Of a DNA stretch of 64,000 nt, positions 34,750 through 42,853 are shown piece by piece. This DNA comes from Candidatus Rokuibacteriota bacterium (lineage in GTDB: Bacteria; Methylomirabilota; Methylomirabilia; Rokubacteriales; CSP1-6). The DNA lies in contig JACPIQ010000056.1 in NCBI GenBank assembly GCA_016188005.1, forward strand, positions 39,734-103,733, read 5' to 3'. Position 1 is the first letter of the stretch. Each line of letters opens with the position of its first letter. A program made the translations under genes and the position numbers. Under the pieces are notes generated by a model that made no database searches, had not been told where the DNA came from, and was given only the letters and a program-made list of their open reading frames with translations.

Positions 34750-35751
34750 CTACAGCCGGGCCGCCAGCATGGTCTTGATGTTGTAGTACCGCGGGTCGTC
34801 CATGGAGTCGGGGATCCGTCCCGCGCGGAAGGCCTGCGTGAGGTCACGGACCGCGTCCTCCACCGTGTGACGCGGCTCGAAGCCGAGCGTGCGCTTGATC
34901 TTCTCGGAGGAGATGTGGTACGAGCGGTGATCGTCCGTGGGCGTCGTCTCGATGGTCACCCGCTCCCGCCCCACCACGTCCCGCACCATCTCGGCCAGCG
35001 CCGCCACCGTGTGGTTCTCGTAGCCCGCATTGAAGGTCTCCCCCGCGATGCGCGCGTCGTCCCACTCGAGGGCGTGCGCATAGAGGTCGGTGACGTCCTC
35101 GATGTGGATGTTGGGGCGCTTCTGGGCGCCCCCGAACACGGTGATCCGGCCCCTGTTCACGGCGAGGTTGGTCAGGATGTTCACCGTGAGATCCAGCCGG
35201 AGCCGCGGCGAGTCGCCGCACACCGTGGCGGGACGCAGGATCAGCGTCGTGAAGCCGGGCGCCTGGGCGCGCAGGAGCACCTCCTCGCAGAGCGCCTTGT
35301 ACTTCGAGTAGTCCGTCAACGGGGTGAGCGGCAGCTCCTCCGTCACGTTCTCCTCCGCCTTGATGCCGTAGACGCTCGAGGAGGAGGCGTAGATGAAGCG
35401 CCTCACGCCCTGGTCCCTCGAGATCTCCACCAGCGGCAGGAAGGCGTCGTAGTTGATGGATTTCCCCAGCGCGGGGGCGAGCTCGAAGCTCGGGTCGTTG
35501 GAGATGCAGGCGAGGTGGATGACCGCGTCCACGCCCGCGAGCTCGCGCTCGAGGAGCGCCCGGTCCCGGATGTCCCCCTTGACCTGGCGGAGGCGCGGGT
35601 GGGCGCCCACCGCCTTCAGCACGTCCTCGCCGAAGAGGTACAGGTCGACCACCGTGACGCGGTAGCCCCGGGCGAGGAGCTTGGGCACCAGTACCGCCCC
35701 CACGTACCCCGCCCCACCCGTCACCAGCACGTGCCGCGACTGCGTCACCAT
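34750..35751 (-). CDS. NAD-dependent nucleotide-sugar epimerase/dehydratase (extended SDR)
   Basis: 333-residue SDR: VLVTGGAGYVGAVL for NAD binding, ASSSSVYG and YSKYK giving Ser, Tyr and Lys, and RPATVCG and DVTDLYAHALEW toward the C-terminus. The N-terminal and core features fit UDP-sugar epimerases and related dehydratases. It is the first gene of the operon carrying two aminotransferases and the E1-like pair, consistent with making a keto sugar for amination. ATG at 35751; leader of about 60 bases from the promoter at 35821-35849. Confidence 0.87.
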   Translation of the reverse strand: MVTQSRHVLVTGGAGYVGAVLVPKLLARGYRVTVVDLYLFGEDVLKAVGAHPRLRQVKGDIRDRALLERELAGVDAVIHLACISNDPSFELAPALGKSINYDAFLPLVEISRDQGVRRFIYASSSSVYGIKAEENVTEELPLTPLTDYSKYKALCEEVLLRAQAPGFTTLILRPATVCGDSPRLRLDLTVNILTNLAVNRGRITVFGGAQKRPNIHIEDVTDLYAHALEWDDARIAGETFNAGYENHTVAALAEMVRDVVGRERVTIETTPTDDHRSYHISSEKIKRTLGFEPRHTVEDAVRDLTQAFRAGRIPDSMDDPRYYNIKTMLAARL

Positions 35752-35820
35752 CGCTGCCCCCTCGACATGACCCCGATGCGTCCGAACGGCCGGATCGGCC
35801 CGCGGTCCACCCGTGCCTCG

Positions 35821-35849
35821 ATCTTATGGGCGGGCTTTCGGGTCTGCAA
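35821..35849 (-). promoter_or_regulatory. Sigma70-like promoter for the SDR-aminotransferase-E1 operon
   Basis: Minus strand: TTGCAG at 35849-35844, 17-base spacer, TAAGAT at 35826-35821, about 70 bases before the SDR ATG and 25 bases after the end of the membrane-protein gene. Confidence 0.55.
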
Positions 35850-35873
35850 GGAATTCGCCGGCGCCCGGGCGCC

Positions 35874-36398
35874 TCAGCCCCCGGGGCCGAGATTGAGCAG
35901 GCGCTTGAGCCGCCCCAGCAGCCGCGCGGCGACACGCCCCTTCCCGGTGCACCGGTACCGCTCGCCGTCCCGCTCCAGGTAGCCCGCCACCACGAGGCGC
36001 TCCATCCGCCTGCCCAGCATCAGCTCGAAGGAGTAGTGCTGCTTGAGCTCCTCGAGCGTCATGCCCCGCGACGGGCCGCGCGACAGCTCGATGAGGCTCC
36101 GGACACCGACGGAGTTGTCGGCCATGTTGAACAGCTGGTAGTAGCCGGCGAAGAGGAACCAGTAGACGACGGCGCCGTTGACCCAGGTGACGGCGTGCGT
36201 CGGGGCCGACAGCAGCGGCGCCAGCCAGGTGCCATCGCTCGGCAGCAGGCGGAACGCCGACGCGTACGCCAGGTACCCGCCGAGCCAGAGCCACAGCATC
36301 ACGTAGAGCTTCCGCCGGACCGCCACGAAGTGGAAGACGGCGAGCTGGACGCCGAGGAAGACGAGAAAGGTCAGCGCCGCCGCCAGGAGCCCGCGCAC
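35874..36398 (-). CDS. Small membrane protein with C-terminal winged-helix-like domain
   Basis: 174 residues from GTG 36398. About three or four hydrophobic segments in the first ~95 residues (AALTFLVFLGVQLAVFHFV, LWLWLGGYLAYA, AVVYWFLFAGYYQLF), then a soluble ~75-residue domain (LEELKQHYSFELMLGRRME, VVAGYLERDGERYRCTGKG) that looks like a winged helix. No family recognised. It starts two bases after the stop of a homologous gene; the pair was probably made by tandem duplication. Confidence 0.75.
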   Translation of the reverse strand: MRGLLAAALTFLVFLGVQLAVFHFVAVRRKLYVMLWLWLGGYLAYASAFRLLPSDGTWLAPLLSAPTHAVTWVNGAVVYWFLFAGYYQLFNMADNSVGVRSLIELSRGPSRGMTLEELKQHYSFELMLGRRMERLVVAGYLERDGERYRCTGKGRVAARLLGRLKRLLNLGPGG

Positions 36399-36400
36399 CG

Positions 36401-36943
36401 CTATCCTCCGGACCCCATCCTGAAGAACGATTTCATCCTTGCGAACAGTCGGGCCTCCCGGCGTCCACGGGGCGTGATCCGGTACCGGGCGCCCTCCCTG
36501 GTCAGCGACCCGATATCCAGCATCTCGTCGAGCCGGCGCTCCACGACCTGATCGAGCGAGTACATCCCGGCGACTCCCTCCGCGGAGAGGGCCCGGCCCG
36601 GGGCGCGCTCGATCTCGATCAGGATGCGGGCCGAGAAGCCGCGGTCGACGAGGAAGTAGAACATGCTGTACCCGACGAACAGCAGGCTGTGGACGAGGAG
36701 GCCGTTGGCCACGTCGAGGAGCCAGCCTGCCCCCGCCCAGCCGGCGGGGATCACCCAGAGGTCCGGGGGAGTGGCGAGGTAGGCGCCCGTGAGGGCCAGC
36801 GCGAAGGCCACGTGCAGCCGCACCATGGCGCCGAAGCGACGCTGCGGCGCGAGGAGGTGAAAGACCGTGACGTGCAGGGGCAGGAAGGCGCAGAACGCCC
36901 CGGCGGCGAGCAGGAGTCCCTTGAGCACAGGGAATCGTAGCAT
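36401..36943 (-). CDS. Small membrane protein with C-terminal winged-helix-like domain
   Basis: 180 residues from ATG 36943 (a TTG further upstream would add eight). Same plan as its downstream neighbour: hydrophobic segments (LLLAAGAFCAFLPLHVTVFH, LHVAFALALTGAYLA, LLVHSLLFVGYSMFYFLV) followed by a soluble tail with EGVAGMYSLDQVVERRLDEM and EGARYRITPRGRREARL. A DNA- or ligand-binding winged helix tethered to the membrane is a plausible reading. Transcribed divergently from the zinc-ribbon methyltransferase. Confidence 0.75.
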   Translation of the reverse strand: MLRFPVLKGLLLAAGAFCAFLPLHVTVFHLLAPQRRFGAMVRLHVAFALALTGAYLATPPDLWVIPAGWAGAGWLLDVANGLLVHSLLFVGYSMFYFLVDRGFSARILIEIERAPGRALSAEGVAGMYSLDQVVERRLDEMLDIGSLTREGARYRITPRGRREARLFARMKSFFRMGSGG

Positions 36944-37062
36944 GGCGGCGGCTTCGGATCCTGCCAATCCCGGGCGCGCTGCGCGTCCGGTGAGCCACCT
37001 GCGAGGAAGCGGGCTCGAGCCGGGTGTATGATCGGTGCCTGACCGTGACCACGTCCGACCCG

Positions 37063-37920
37063 ATGGACTCGACCACCTGCGTCCTCTGCGGGCCCGTCCC
37101 GGCCATCCCCGTGGAGATGCGAGACGGCTTCCGGATCGTCCGCTGCCGGCGGTGCGGTCTCATCTTCGTCCACGGCTGCCAGACGCTCGGGGACCTCGCC
37201 GGCCTGTACAGCCCCGCGTACTTCCGGCACGAGGGCAGATCGTCCGTCGGGTACGGAGACTACCTGGCCCAGAGGGCCCTGCACCTGAGGAATGCCCGGG
37301 CGCTCTTGACGATCCTCGAGCGCGAGATCCCGGGGCCGAGCCGGCAGATCGTCGACATCGGCTGCGCGCACGGGTTCTTCCTCGCGGCGGCTCGTGAGCG
37401 CGGCTGGACCGGGTACGGCGTGGACGTCTCGGCGGACGCCGTCCGGTACGCGCGGGAGAGGCTGGGGCTCGCGGTGCGCCAGGGAGACATCGAGCAGGCC
37501 GGGCTCGAGCCGGGCGCCTTCGACGCCGTCACGCTGATCGGCACCATCGAGCACCTGCCCGATCCCCTGCGCACGCTGGGGGCCGCCGCGCGCCTGCTCA
37601 GGCCCGGCGGGCATCTCCTCATGACGACGCTGGACGTCGAGGGCACGCTCCGCCACTACGAGTGGAAGCCGCCGGAACACCTCTACTACTTCTCCTTCCG
37701 GACCCTGGCGGCTCTGGTGGAGGCAGCCGGCCTCGAGGTGCGGTGGCGCCGGTGGTACTGGGCGTGGTACTCGGTCTCCGACCTGGCGGCCCGGCTCTGG
37801 CGGTACTGGAGGCTGCCGGGCGCGGCGGGCGTGGCCCGGGCGCTGGACCGGGCGGGAGTGGGGCGTCTGGGCGTCAGGATCCCGACGAACGAGATGCTCG
37901 TCCTGGCCCGGAAGCGCTGA
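37063..37920 (+). CDS. SAM-dependent methyltransferase with N-terminal zinc ribbon
   Basis: 285 residues from ATG 37063. A CxxC pair at C6/C9 and a second at C28/C31 (RCRRCG) form the zinc ribbon typical of glycan-cluster methyltransferases. The catalytic domain follows with VDIGCAHGFFLAA, GVDVSADAV, LIGTIEHLPDP and LRPGGHLLMTTLD. GTG codons at 37024 and 37045 are alternative starts, and a TATGAT at 37027-37032 could be a -10 box, which would favour a start at 37045 or 37063. The stop lies five bases from the end of the convergent radical SAM gene. Confidence 0.85.
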   Translation: MDSTTCVLCGPVPAIPVEMRDGFRIVRCRRCGLIFVHGCQTLGDLAGLYSPAYFRHEGRSSVGYGDYLAQRALHLRNARALLTILEREIPGPSRQIVDIGCAHGFFLAAARERGWTGYGVDVSADAVRYARERLGLAVRQGDIEQAGLEPGAFDAVTLIGTIEHLPDPLRTLGAAARLLRPGGHLLMTTLDVEGTLRHYEWKPPEHLYYFSFRTLAALVEAAGLEVRWRRWYWAWYSVSDLAARLWRYWRLPGAAGVARALDRAGVGRLGVRIPTNEMLVLARKR

Positions 37921-37925
37921 GGCGG

Positions 37926-39611
37926 TCAGACTCCGATCTTCTGCGCCGACCGCTCCACGGGGGGCAGCCCGATGCTCACGCCTCCCGTGGCCTTCCGCTC
38001 CTCCTGCGCGGCCCTGAGCACCGCGGTCTTCTGCTTCGCCGAGTCCTTGTCCCAGTGCGAGGCGCTGAAGGCCGAGGCGTCGTACCCCGCGACGCGCGGC
38101 CGCGCCTTCATGGCCGGGTTGAGCCAGTTCATGACGGGCTCCGTGATCCGGAGCGGCAGGAAGGCCACCGCCATGTTCAGCAGGACGTTGGCGCCGATGC
38201 GGCCGATGTGGTAGAGCTCGCGCGGCTTCAGGTACCAGCGCGCCGGCAGCTGGTACCAGCCCGGCCCCTTCTTGCCCAGCAGGATCGCCAGGACCGCGCG
38301 CGGGGTCACGTAGGTCTTCATGTTGAACTTGATGATGTCGCGCTTCAGCTCGAACTCGGAGGTCGTCTCCGGCACGTAGGGCAGCGGCGTCGTGTCGAAA
38401 ATGCTCCGCGTGACCGACAGGGTGCTGTTGAAGTTGCTCCAGCCCGGCTCGATGTGGATCCGGTTGCTGTCCTTCACGTCGTTGAAGATCGGCGTGCCCG
38501 GGTACGGGATCAGGTTGTTGTACTTGGAGGCCTGCACCCGGGCCCCCTGCACGACCCTGAAGCTCGTGGCCCGGTCCGTCGCCGTCTCGGTGGGCAGCCC
38601 GAAGATCATGAACAGCGAGACGTCGAAGCCGTGCTTCTTGCCCAGCGCCACGGCGTCCAGGTGCTGCTCCACGGTCTCGCCCTTGCCGATGAGCCGAGCC
38701 AGCCGGTTGACGCCCGTCTCCATCCCGAAGCCCGCGTGCGTGAAGCCCGCCGCCGCCAGGATCGGCACCAGCTCGGGCGGGAAGTTGTCGGCCCGCGTCT
38801 GGACGGAGAACGTGCACTTCGAGTGGAGCCCCGCGTCCATGATGGCCTTGCACACCTCGGTCACCCGCCTGGCCTTGAAGCAGAAGTTGTCGTCGTAGAA
38901 GACGATCTGCTTCTGCCCGTACCGGTTGACGAGCACGTCCAGCTCCTGGACGATGCGGCCGGCGGACTTGTAGCGGTAGGTCGTCCCGGTCAGCATGCGC
39001 TGGCTGCAGTAGGTGCACTTGTAGGGGCAGCCGCGCGAGGAGGTGATGAAGGCCATGTCGTACTTGGGGTGGTCGAACAGCTCGTACGGGAACATGGGGA
39101 TGTCGTCCAGTTCGGGGATCAGCGGCGCCTCGGGGTTGTGGACGATCCGCCCGTCGCGCACGAAGCTCACCCCCCGGAGCGCCGTCGGGTCGCCGGCGCC
39201 GCGGAGCGCTCGGTGGAGCTGGAGCATCACCTCCTCGCCTTCGCCCCGCACCACGTAATCGATGTTCCCGGTCCGGAGCGCCTCGTCGGGGCACGCCGTG
39301 GGATGCAGCCCGCCGGCCACCACGACCGAGTCGGGGAACTCCGCCTTGAGCATGGCGGCGAGGTGGTAGCCGCGGGCGACGTGGGCGGTCAGGCACGACA
39401 GGCCGAACAGGTAGGGCCGGTCGAGCCCGTCCACCAGCTCCCGCAGCACCGAGGGGGTGAGCGCGGTCAACTCCTCGTCGACCACGCGGCACTTGATGCC
39501 GTGCTTCGTCAGGTACGCCGACAGGCAGCCGATCGCCACGGGGATGCCCACCGGAACGTAGCGCGACAGGAACCCCCCGAACTTCTCCTGAGCCGGGTTG
39601 ATGAACAGCAT
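37926..39611 (-). CDS. B12-binding-domain radical SAM protein
   Basis: 561-residue protein. Cobalamin-binding-like domain about 1-150 (SRYVPVGIPVAIGCLSAYL, VVVAGGLHPTACPDEAL, VVRGEGEEVML) and radical SAM core with cysteines C195, C199 and C202 in RGCPYKCTYC, then FYDDNFCFKARR and MIFGLPTETATD. The C-terminal ~150 residues contain a hydrophobic, possibly membrane-associated segment (GANVLLNMAVAFLPL). A single-gene unit with its own promoter. Unlike the radical SAM at 28414 it keeps the GEGE motif. Substrate unknown; likely a glycan or lipid modification. Confidence 0.87.
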   Translation of the reverse strand: MLFINPAQEKFGGFLSRYVPVGIPVAIGCLSAYLTKHGIKCRVVDEELTALTPSVLRELVDGLDRPYLFGLSCLTAHVARGYHLAAMLKAEFPDSVVVAGGLHPTACPDEALRTGNIDYVVRGEGEEVMLQLHRALRGAGDPTALRGVSFVRDGRIVHNPEAPLIPELDDIPMFPYELFDHPKYDMAFITSSRGCPYKCTYCSQRMLTGTTYRYKSAGRIVQELDVLVNRYGQKQIVFYDDNFCFKARRVTEVCKAIMDAGLHSKCTFSVQTRADNFPPELVPILAAAGFTHAGFGMETGVNRLARLIGKGETVEQHLDAVALGKKHGFDVSLFMIFGLPTETATDRATSFRVVQGARVQASKYNNLIPYPGTPIFNDVKDSNRIHIEPGWSNFNSTLSVTRSIFDTTPLPYVPETTSEFELKRDIIKFNMKTYVTPRAVLAILLGKKGPGWYQLPARWYLKPRELYHIGRIGANVLLNMAVAFLPLRITEPVMNWLNPAMKARPRVAGYDASAFSASHWDKDSAKQKTAVLRAAQEERKATGGVSIGLPPVERSAQKIGV

Positions 39612-39623
39612 CGCTCCCGCGTA

Positions 39624-39652
39624 ACGCTAGATCCCCGCCACCGGGATGTCAA
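39624..39652 (-). promoter_or_regulatory. Sigma70-like promoter for the radical SAM gene
   Basis: Minus strand: TTGACA at 39652-39647, 17-base spacer, TAGCGT at 39629-39624. Only 12 bases separate the -10 box from the ATG at 39611, so the leader would be very short. Confidence 0.6.
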
Positions 39653-39683
39653 CACTTTCCTGGGTCATTTGCCTCAGCGGGGC

Positions 39684-39729
39684 GCCGGGGCCGACGCGAC
39701 GCGGCACGCGCGCGCCCGTCAGCCCCGGC
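39684..39729 (-). terminator. GC-rich stem-loop over the GmhA-like stop codon
   Basis: Arms 39684-39696 (GCCGGGGCCGACG) and 39717-39729 pair over 13 bases with one mismatch. The stem overlaps the TGA at 39719 and precedes the next promoter. No U-run follows, so termination may need Rho. Confidence 0.5.
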
Positions 39730-40285
39730 CGGCCGTGATGGCGTCGACGACCGCGTGGCAGATCGCGTGGTGGGTGATCTCGACGTGACCGTAGGAGCTG
39801 GAGGGAGACCAGAAGTTCAGCTCGCCCAGCCGCCGCAGCGGGTTGTCGGCCTGGAAGCCCGAGAGCGTGATGATCCGGCAAGGGGTCCGCCCCGCGGCCT
39901 CGGCGCCGCGCAGGATGTTCTCCGACTTCCCCGAGCTCGAGATGGCCACGAGCACATCCCCGGCGTCGGCGAACATCTCGATCGGCTTCTCGAACACGTG
40001 CGGGTAGCCGAAGTCGTTGCTGACGCAGGTCAGGAGCGAGGGGTCGTTGAAGGCCACGGCCCGCATGCCGCCGTTCTTCCAGTAGTCCACGGCCTGGTGG
40101 CTGGCGATGGCCGCGCTGCCGCCATTGCCGATGAAGATGACCTTGCGCCCCGCCGCGGTCTGGGTCCTGACGATGTCCACGGCCCGGGCCAGCCCCTCGT
40201 CCAGCGCCAGCGGCGCGCCGCTGGCGTCGGTCGCCTCGATCCGGGTCAGCAGCCCCGCCAGCCCGACCAGGGACTGCAGGCTCAC
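39719..40285 (-). CDS. gmhA: GmhA-like sedoheptulose-7-phosphate isomerase (SIS domain)
   Basis: 188-residue SIS-domain protein. The sugar-phosphate-binding segments are FIGNGGSAAIASHQAVDY and VAISSSGKSENIL, and the C-terminal EITHHAICHAVVD helix matches the GmhA/DiaA group. GmhA converts sedoheptulose 7-phosphate to glycero-manno-heptose 7-phosphate. The gene overlaps the HldE-like gene by GTGA (start GTG 40285), which supports the heptose pathway over the DiaA replication role. Last gene of its operon. Confidence 0.82.
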   Translation of the reverse strand: MSLQSLVGLAGLLTRIEATDASGAPLALDEGLARAVDIVRTQTAAGRKVIFIGNGGSAAIASHQAVDYWKNGGMRAVAFNDPSLLTCVSNDFGYPHVFEKPIEMFADAGDVLVAISSSGKSENILRGAEAAGRTPCRIITLSGFQADNPLRRLGELNFWSPSSSYGHVEITHHAICHAVVDAITAGRG

Positions 40286-41814
40286 TGGAGCAGCGCGGTG
40301 ACGAACTTGAAGAGCGGCACCGGCTCCACCGGCGTCCGGTTGCCGATGATCCGGACGGCCAGGGCCCCGACGGCGTTGCCGATGAAGCCGATCACCTCCG
40401 CGGGGTAGCCCGCCGCGGCGCACGGCGCCGTCACGGAGAGGTAGGCGTCGCCCGCCCCGACGCGGTCGACGATCTCGCGCGACAGCACGGGGACGTGGTG
40501 GAACCCCTCGTGCTCCGCGTAGGCGATGCACCCGTTGTGCCCGCGCGTGATCGCGATGCGCCGGCACGCGAGGTCCTTCGACAGGTCGCGCATGATCTCC
40601 TCGAGATCCGTCCGCCGGTCGTGGGCCGCCAGGCGCACCTCGGGCTCGTCGATGCAGACGTAGTCCGCGCGCGGGTACTTGGTGACGAGGTTGAAGCCCG
40701 TGTTGGCGCTGTTGGTCTGCGCATTGACGGCGAGATAGCGCGCCTCGGCGGCCAGGCGCCCGATCAGGTCGCGGCCCAGGAAGCCGTGGCCGTAGTCGGC
40801 GACGAGGACCAGGTCGTAGCCGGACAGGGTCCCGGCCAGGTGCCGCTCCACCTGCCGGCTCACCGCCTCGGGCAGGTCCGTGTCGTCGAGGAACGAGACC
40901 TCGAACATCTTGCTCAGGAAGGCCTGCTCCACGTACCGGCGCTTGACGACCGTGCCGGTGTCCTCGCGGTAGAAGAACGCCGGCGCGATGTTGTCCTTGA
41001 GGTGGGAGCGGACGAACTCCTCCCGGGAGTCCTGCCGCCCCAGGCAGGTCACGAGGTCCACCTGGTCGCAGAAGCCGGCCACGTGGTTGGCGCAGGCGAG
41101 GATGCCCCCCGCGAACTGCTCGTCCCGCAGGAAGCGCGTGGTGACGAGCAGCTCCTTGGGGGACTTCCCCAGCGACTGCACGTAGTGGTACTCGTCGATG
41201 ATGGTGTCGCCGATGACGAGGACGCGCAGGCCCCTCAGCTCCCGGAGCAGCCCGATGATCTCGTCGGCGGAGTGGCGCCGGCGGAAGTCGCGAAGGAAGG
41301 ACTGGGACTCCTCGGGGTACACGTCGAAGTGGACGTTGAGGAGCCCCGAGCTGCTGAAGGTGATCTCGGTCGTGAAGTGGATGCGGCCCCCCAGCTCCTC
41401 CACGGCCCGTCGCTCCTCGACGATCTGGCCCGTGAGGTCGTCGCCCGCGTCGGCGTAGTCGCTGCCCTTGACGTAGACGGCCGGCTCGAGCCGCCGGATC
41501 GCCTCGATCGCCGTGGGCCACTCGTTGACCGCCACGTAGTCCACGCTCTCGAGCGCCGCGATGGACTCGGCCCGCAGCCGCTGGTTGAACACCGGACGGC
41601 CCGGGCCCTTGTTGACGAAGCGGTCCGGCGTCACGGTGACCACCAGCACGTCGCCCTCCGCGCGGGCGGCCTCGAAGTGGCGGATGTGCCCCGGGTGGAG
41701 CAGGTCGAAGACCCCGTGGCACTGCACCACCCGCCTGCCCCGGGCGCGGAGGGCCCGGAGCGTCAGCGCCAGGTCGTCCAGGCTCTTGACCTTCCGCTCC
41801 GGCGTCGGCGTCAT
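40282..41814 (-). CDS. HldE-like bifunctional heptose kinase/nucleotidyltransferase, domains in reversed order
   Basis: 510-residue fusion. Residues ~1-150 are a cytidylyltransferase-fold domain with HGVFDLLHPGH at 33-43, NQRLRAESIAALESVDYV and KGSDY. Residues ~170-510 are a PfkB kinase with GDTIIDEYHY, an FAGGILACANHVAG stretch and DRVGAGDAYLS at 450-460 (catalytic Asp near 456). These are the two activities of E. coli HldE (phosphorylation at C1 and ADP/NDP transfer in heptose synthesis), but there the kinase comes first. Overlaps the GmhA-like gene. The nucleotide attached is not known. Confidence 0.85.
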   Translation of the reverse strand: MTPTPERKVKSLDDLALTLRALRARGRRVVQCHGVFDLLHPGHIRHFEAARAEGDVLVVTVTPDRFVNKGPGRPVFNQRLRAESIAALESVDYVAVNEWPTAIEAIRRLEPAVYVKGSDYADAGDDLTGQIVEERRAVEELGGRIHFTTEITFSSSGLLNVHFDVYPEESQSFLRDFRRRHSADEIIGLLRELRGLRVLVIGDTIIDEYHYVQSLGKSPKELLVTTRFLRDEQFAGGILACANHVAGFCDQVDLVTCLGRQDSREEFVRSHLKDNIAPAFFYREDTGTVVKRRYVEQAFLSKMFEVSFLDDTDLPEAVSRQVERHLAGTLSGYDLVLVADYGHGFLGRDLIGRLAAEARYLAVNAQTNSANTGFNLVTKYPRADYVCIDEPEVRLAAHDRRTDLEEIMRDLSKDLACRRIAITRGHNGCIAYAEHEGFHHVPVLSREIVDRVGAGDAYLSVTAPCAAAGYPAEVIGFIGNAVGALAVRIIGNRTPVEPVPLFKFVTALLQ

Positions 41815-41824
41815 CGGGGCGGCG

Positions 41825-42814
41825 TCACGCCTGTCCGAGATACCGGAACCAGTCGCGGGTGGCCACCTCGATGCTCTCGGGCGTCCACAGGGGCGCCGCG
41901 CGCCAGTCGTCGATCCGCTCCAGCAGGACCCGGACGCCCTCCTCGATGGAGACCTTCGGCCGCCAGCCGAGCCGCTGGCAGATCTTGCCGATGTGGGCGT
42001 GGGTCCGGTCCGGCTCCCCTGGCCGTCTGGGCACGTGGACCGCCTCCCCCTGCAGGAGCTCCACCACGCGGTTCACCGTCACGGGGCTCCCGGTGCCCAC
42101 GTTGAACACCTCGCCTGCCGCCTCCGACTCGGCCGCCGTGACGAAGGCGTCGGCCACGTCGCTCACGAAGGTGAAGTCGCGGGCCTGCGTGCCGTCGCCC
42201 ACGACCGTGAACGGGCGCCCCCGGAGCTTCTGGGCGAGGAACACGCCGAACACGGCGCCGTAGGTCCCCGAGGTCCGGGCGCGCGGACCGTACACGTTGA
42301 AGAGGCGCAAGCTCACCACCGGAAGCCCGTAGACCCGGCCCCAGTGCAGCACGCACTGCTCCCCCAGGAGCTTGGTGAGGGCGTAGGGATACTGCGGGCG
42401 CAGGGGCGCGTCCTCGGGCGTGGGGAAGCGGTCGGGGATGCCGTAGCACGAGGAAGAGGCCGCGTAGCAGAAGCGCCGCACCCCGGACCGCCGCGCCGCC
42501 TCCAGGACGGCCACCGTCCCGTCCACGTTGGCGCGGTGGTAGTCGAGCGGCCGCTCGATGGACGGTACGATGTCGGCGAGCGCTGCCAGGTGGAAGACCC
42601 AGTCGGCTCCCTCGAAGAGGGCGCCCAGCGGCTCCGGCTCGGCCACGTCCACCCGCTCGAGCCTCACGTGCGCGTCCCCGGCCCTGTGCGCCAGGTTCTC
42701 GGCGCGTCCCGTGGCGAGGTTGTCGAGCACCAGGACCGAGTGCCCGTCGGTCGCGAGCCGGTCCACGAGGTGACTGCCGATGAACCCGGCGCCGCCCGTC
42801 ACGATTGCCCGCAT
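41825..42814 (-). CDS. Nucleotide-sugar epimerase/dehydratase (extended SDR)
   Basis: 329-residue SDR with IVTGGAGFIGSHLV, a GalE-like VFHLAALADIVPSIERP, ASSSCYG, YPYALTK and RLFNVYGPRA. The pattern resembles UDP-Glc/UDP-GlcNAc 4-epimerases. Between the GT-C gene and the HldE-like gene, so it may supply a donor sugar or act as the heptose epimerase step, for which no HldD is otherwise visible. ATG at 42814, 39 bases after the GT-C stop. Confidence 0.87.
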   Translation of the reverse strand: MRAIVTGGAGFIGSHLVDRLATDGHSVLVLDNLATGRAENLAHRAGDAHVRLERVDVAEPEPLGALFEGADWVFHLAALADIVPSIERPLDYHRANVDGTVAVLEAARRSGVRRFCYAASSSCYGIPDRFPTPEDAPLRPQYPYALTKLLGEQCVLHWGRVYGLPVVSLRLFNVYGPRARTSGTYGAVFGVFLAQKLRGRPFTVVGDGTQARDFTFVSDVADAFVTAAESEAAGEVFNVGTGSPVTVNRVVELLQGEAVHVPRRPGEPDRTHAHIGKICQRLGWRPKVSIEEGVRVLLERIDDWRAAPLWTPESIEVATRDWFRYLGQA

Positions 42815-42853
42815 GCGGGAATCTTACCCCAACGGCCGGGCCCCGCAATCAAA

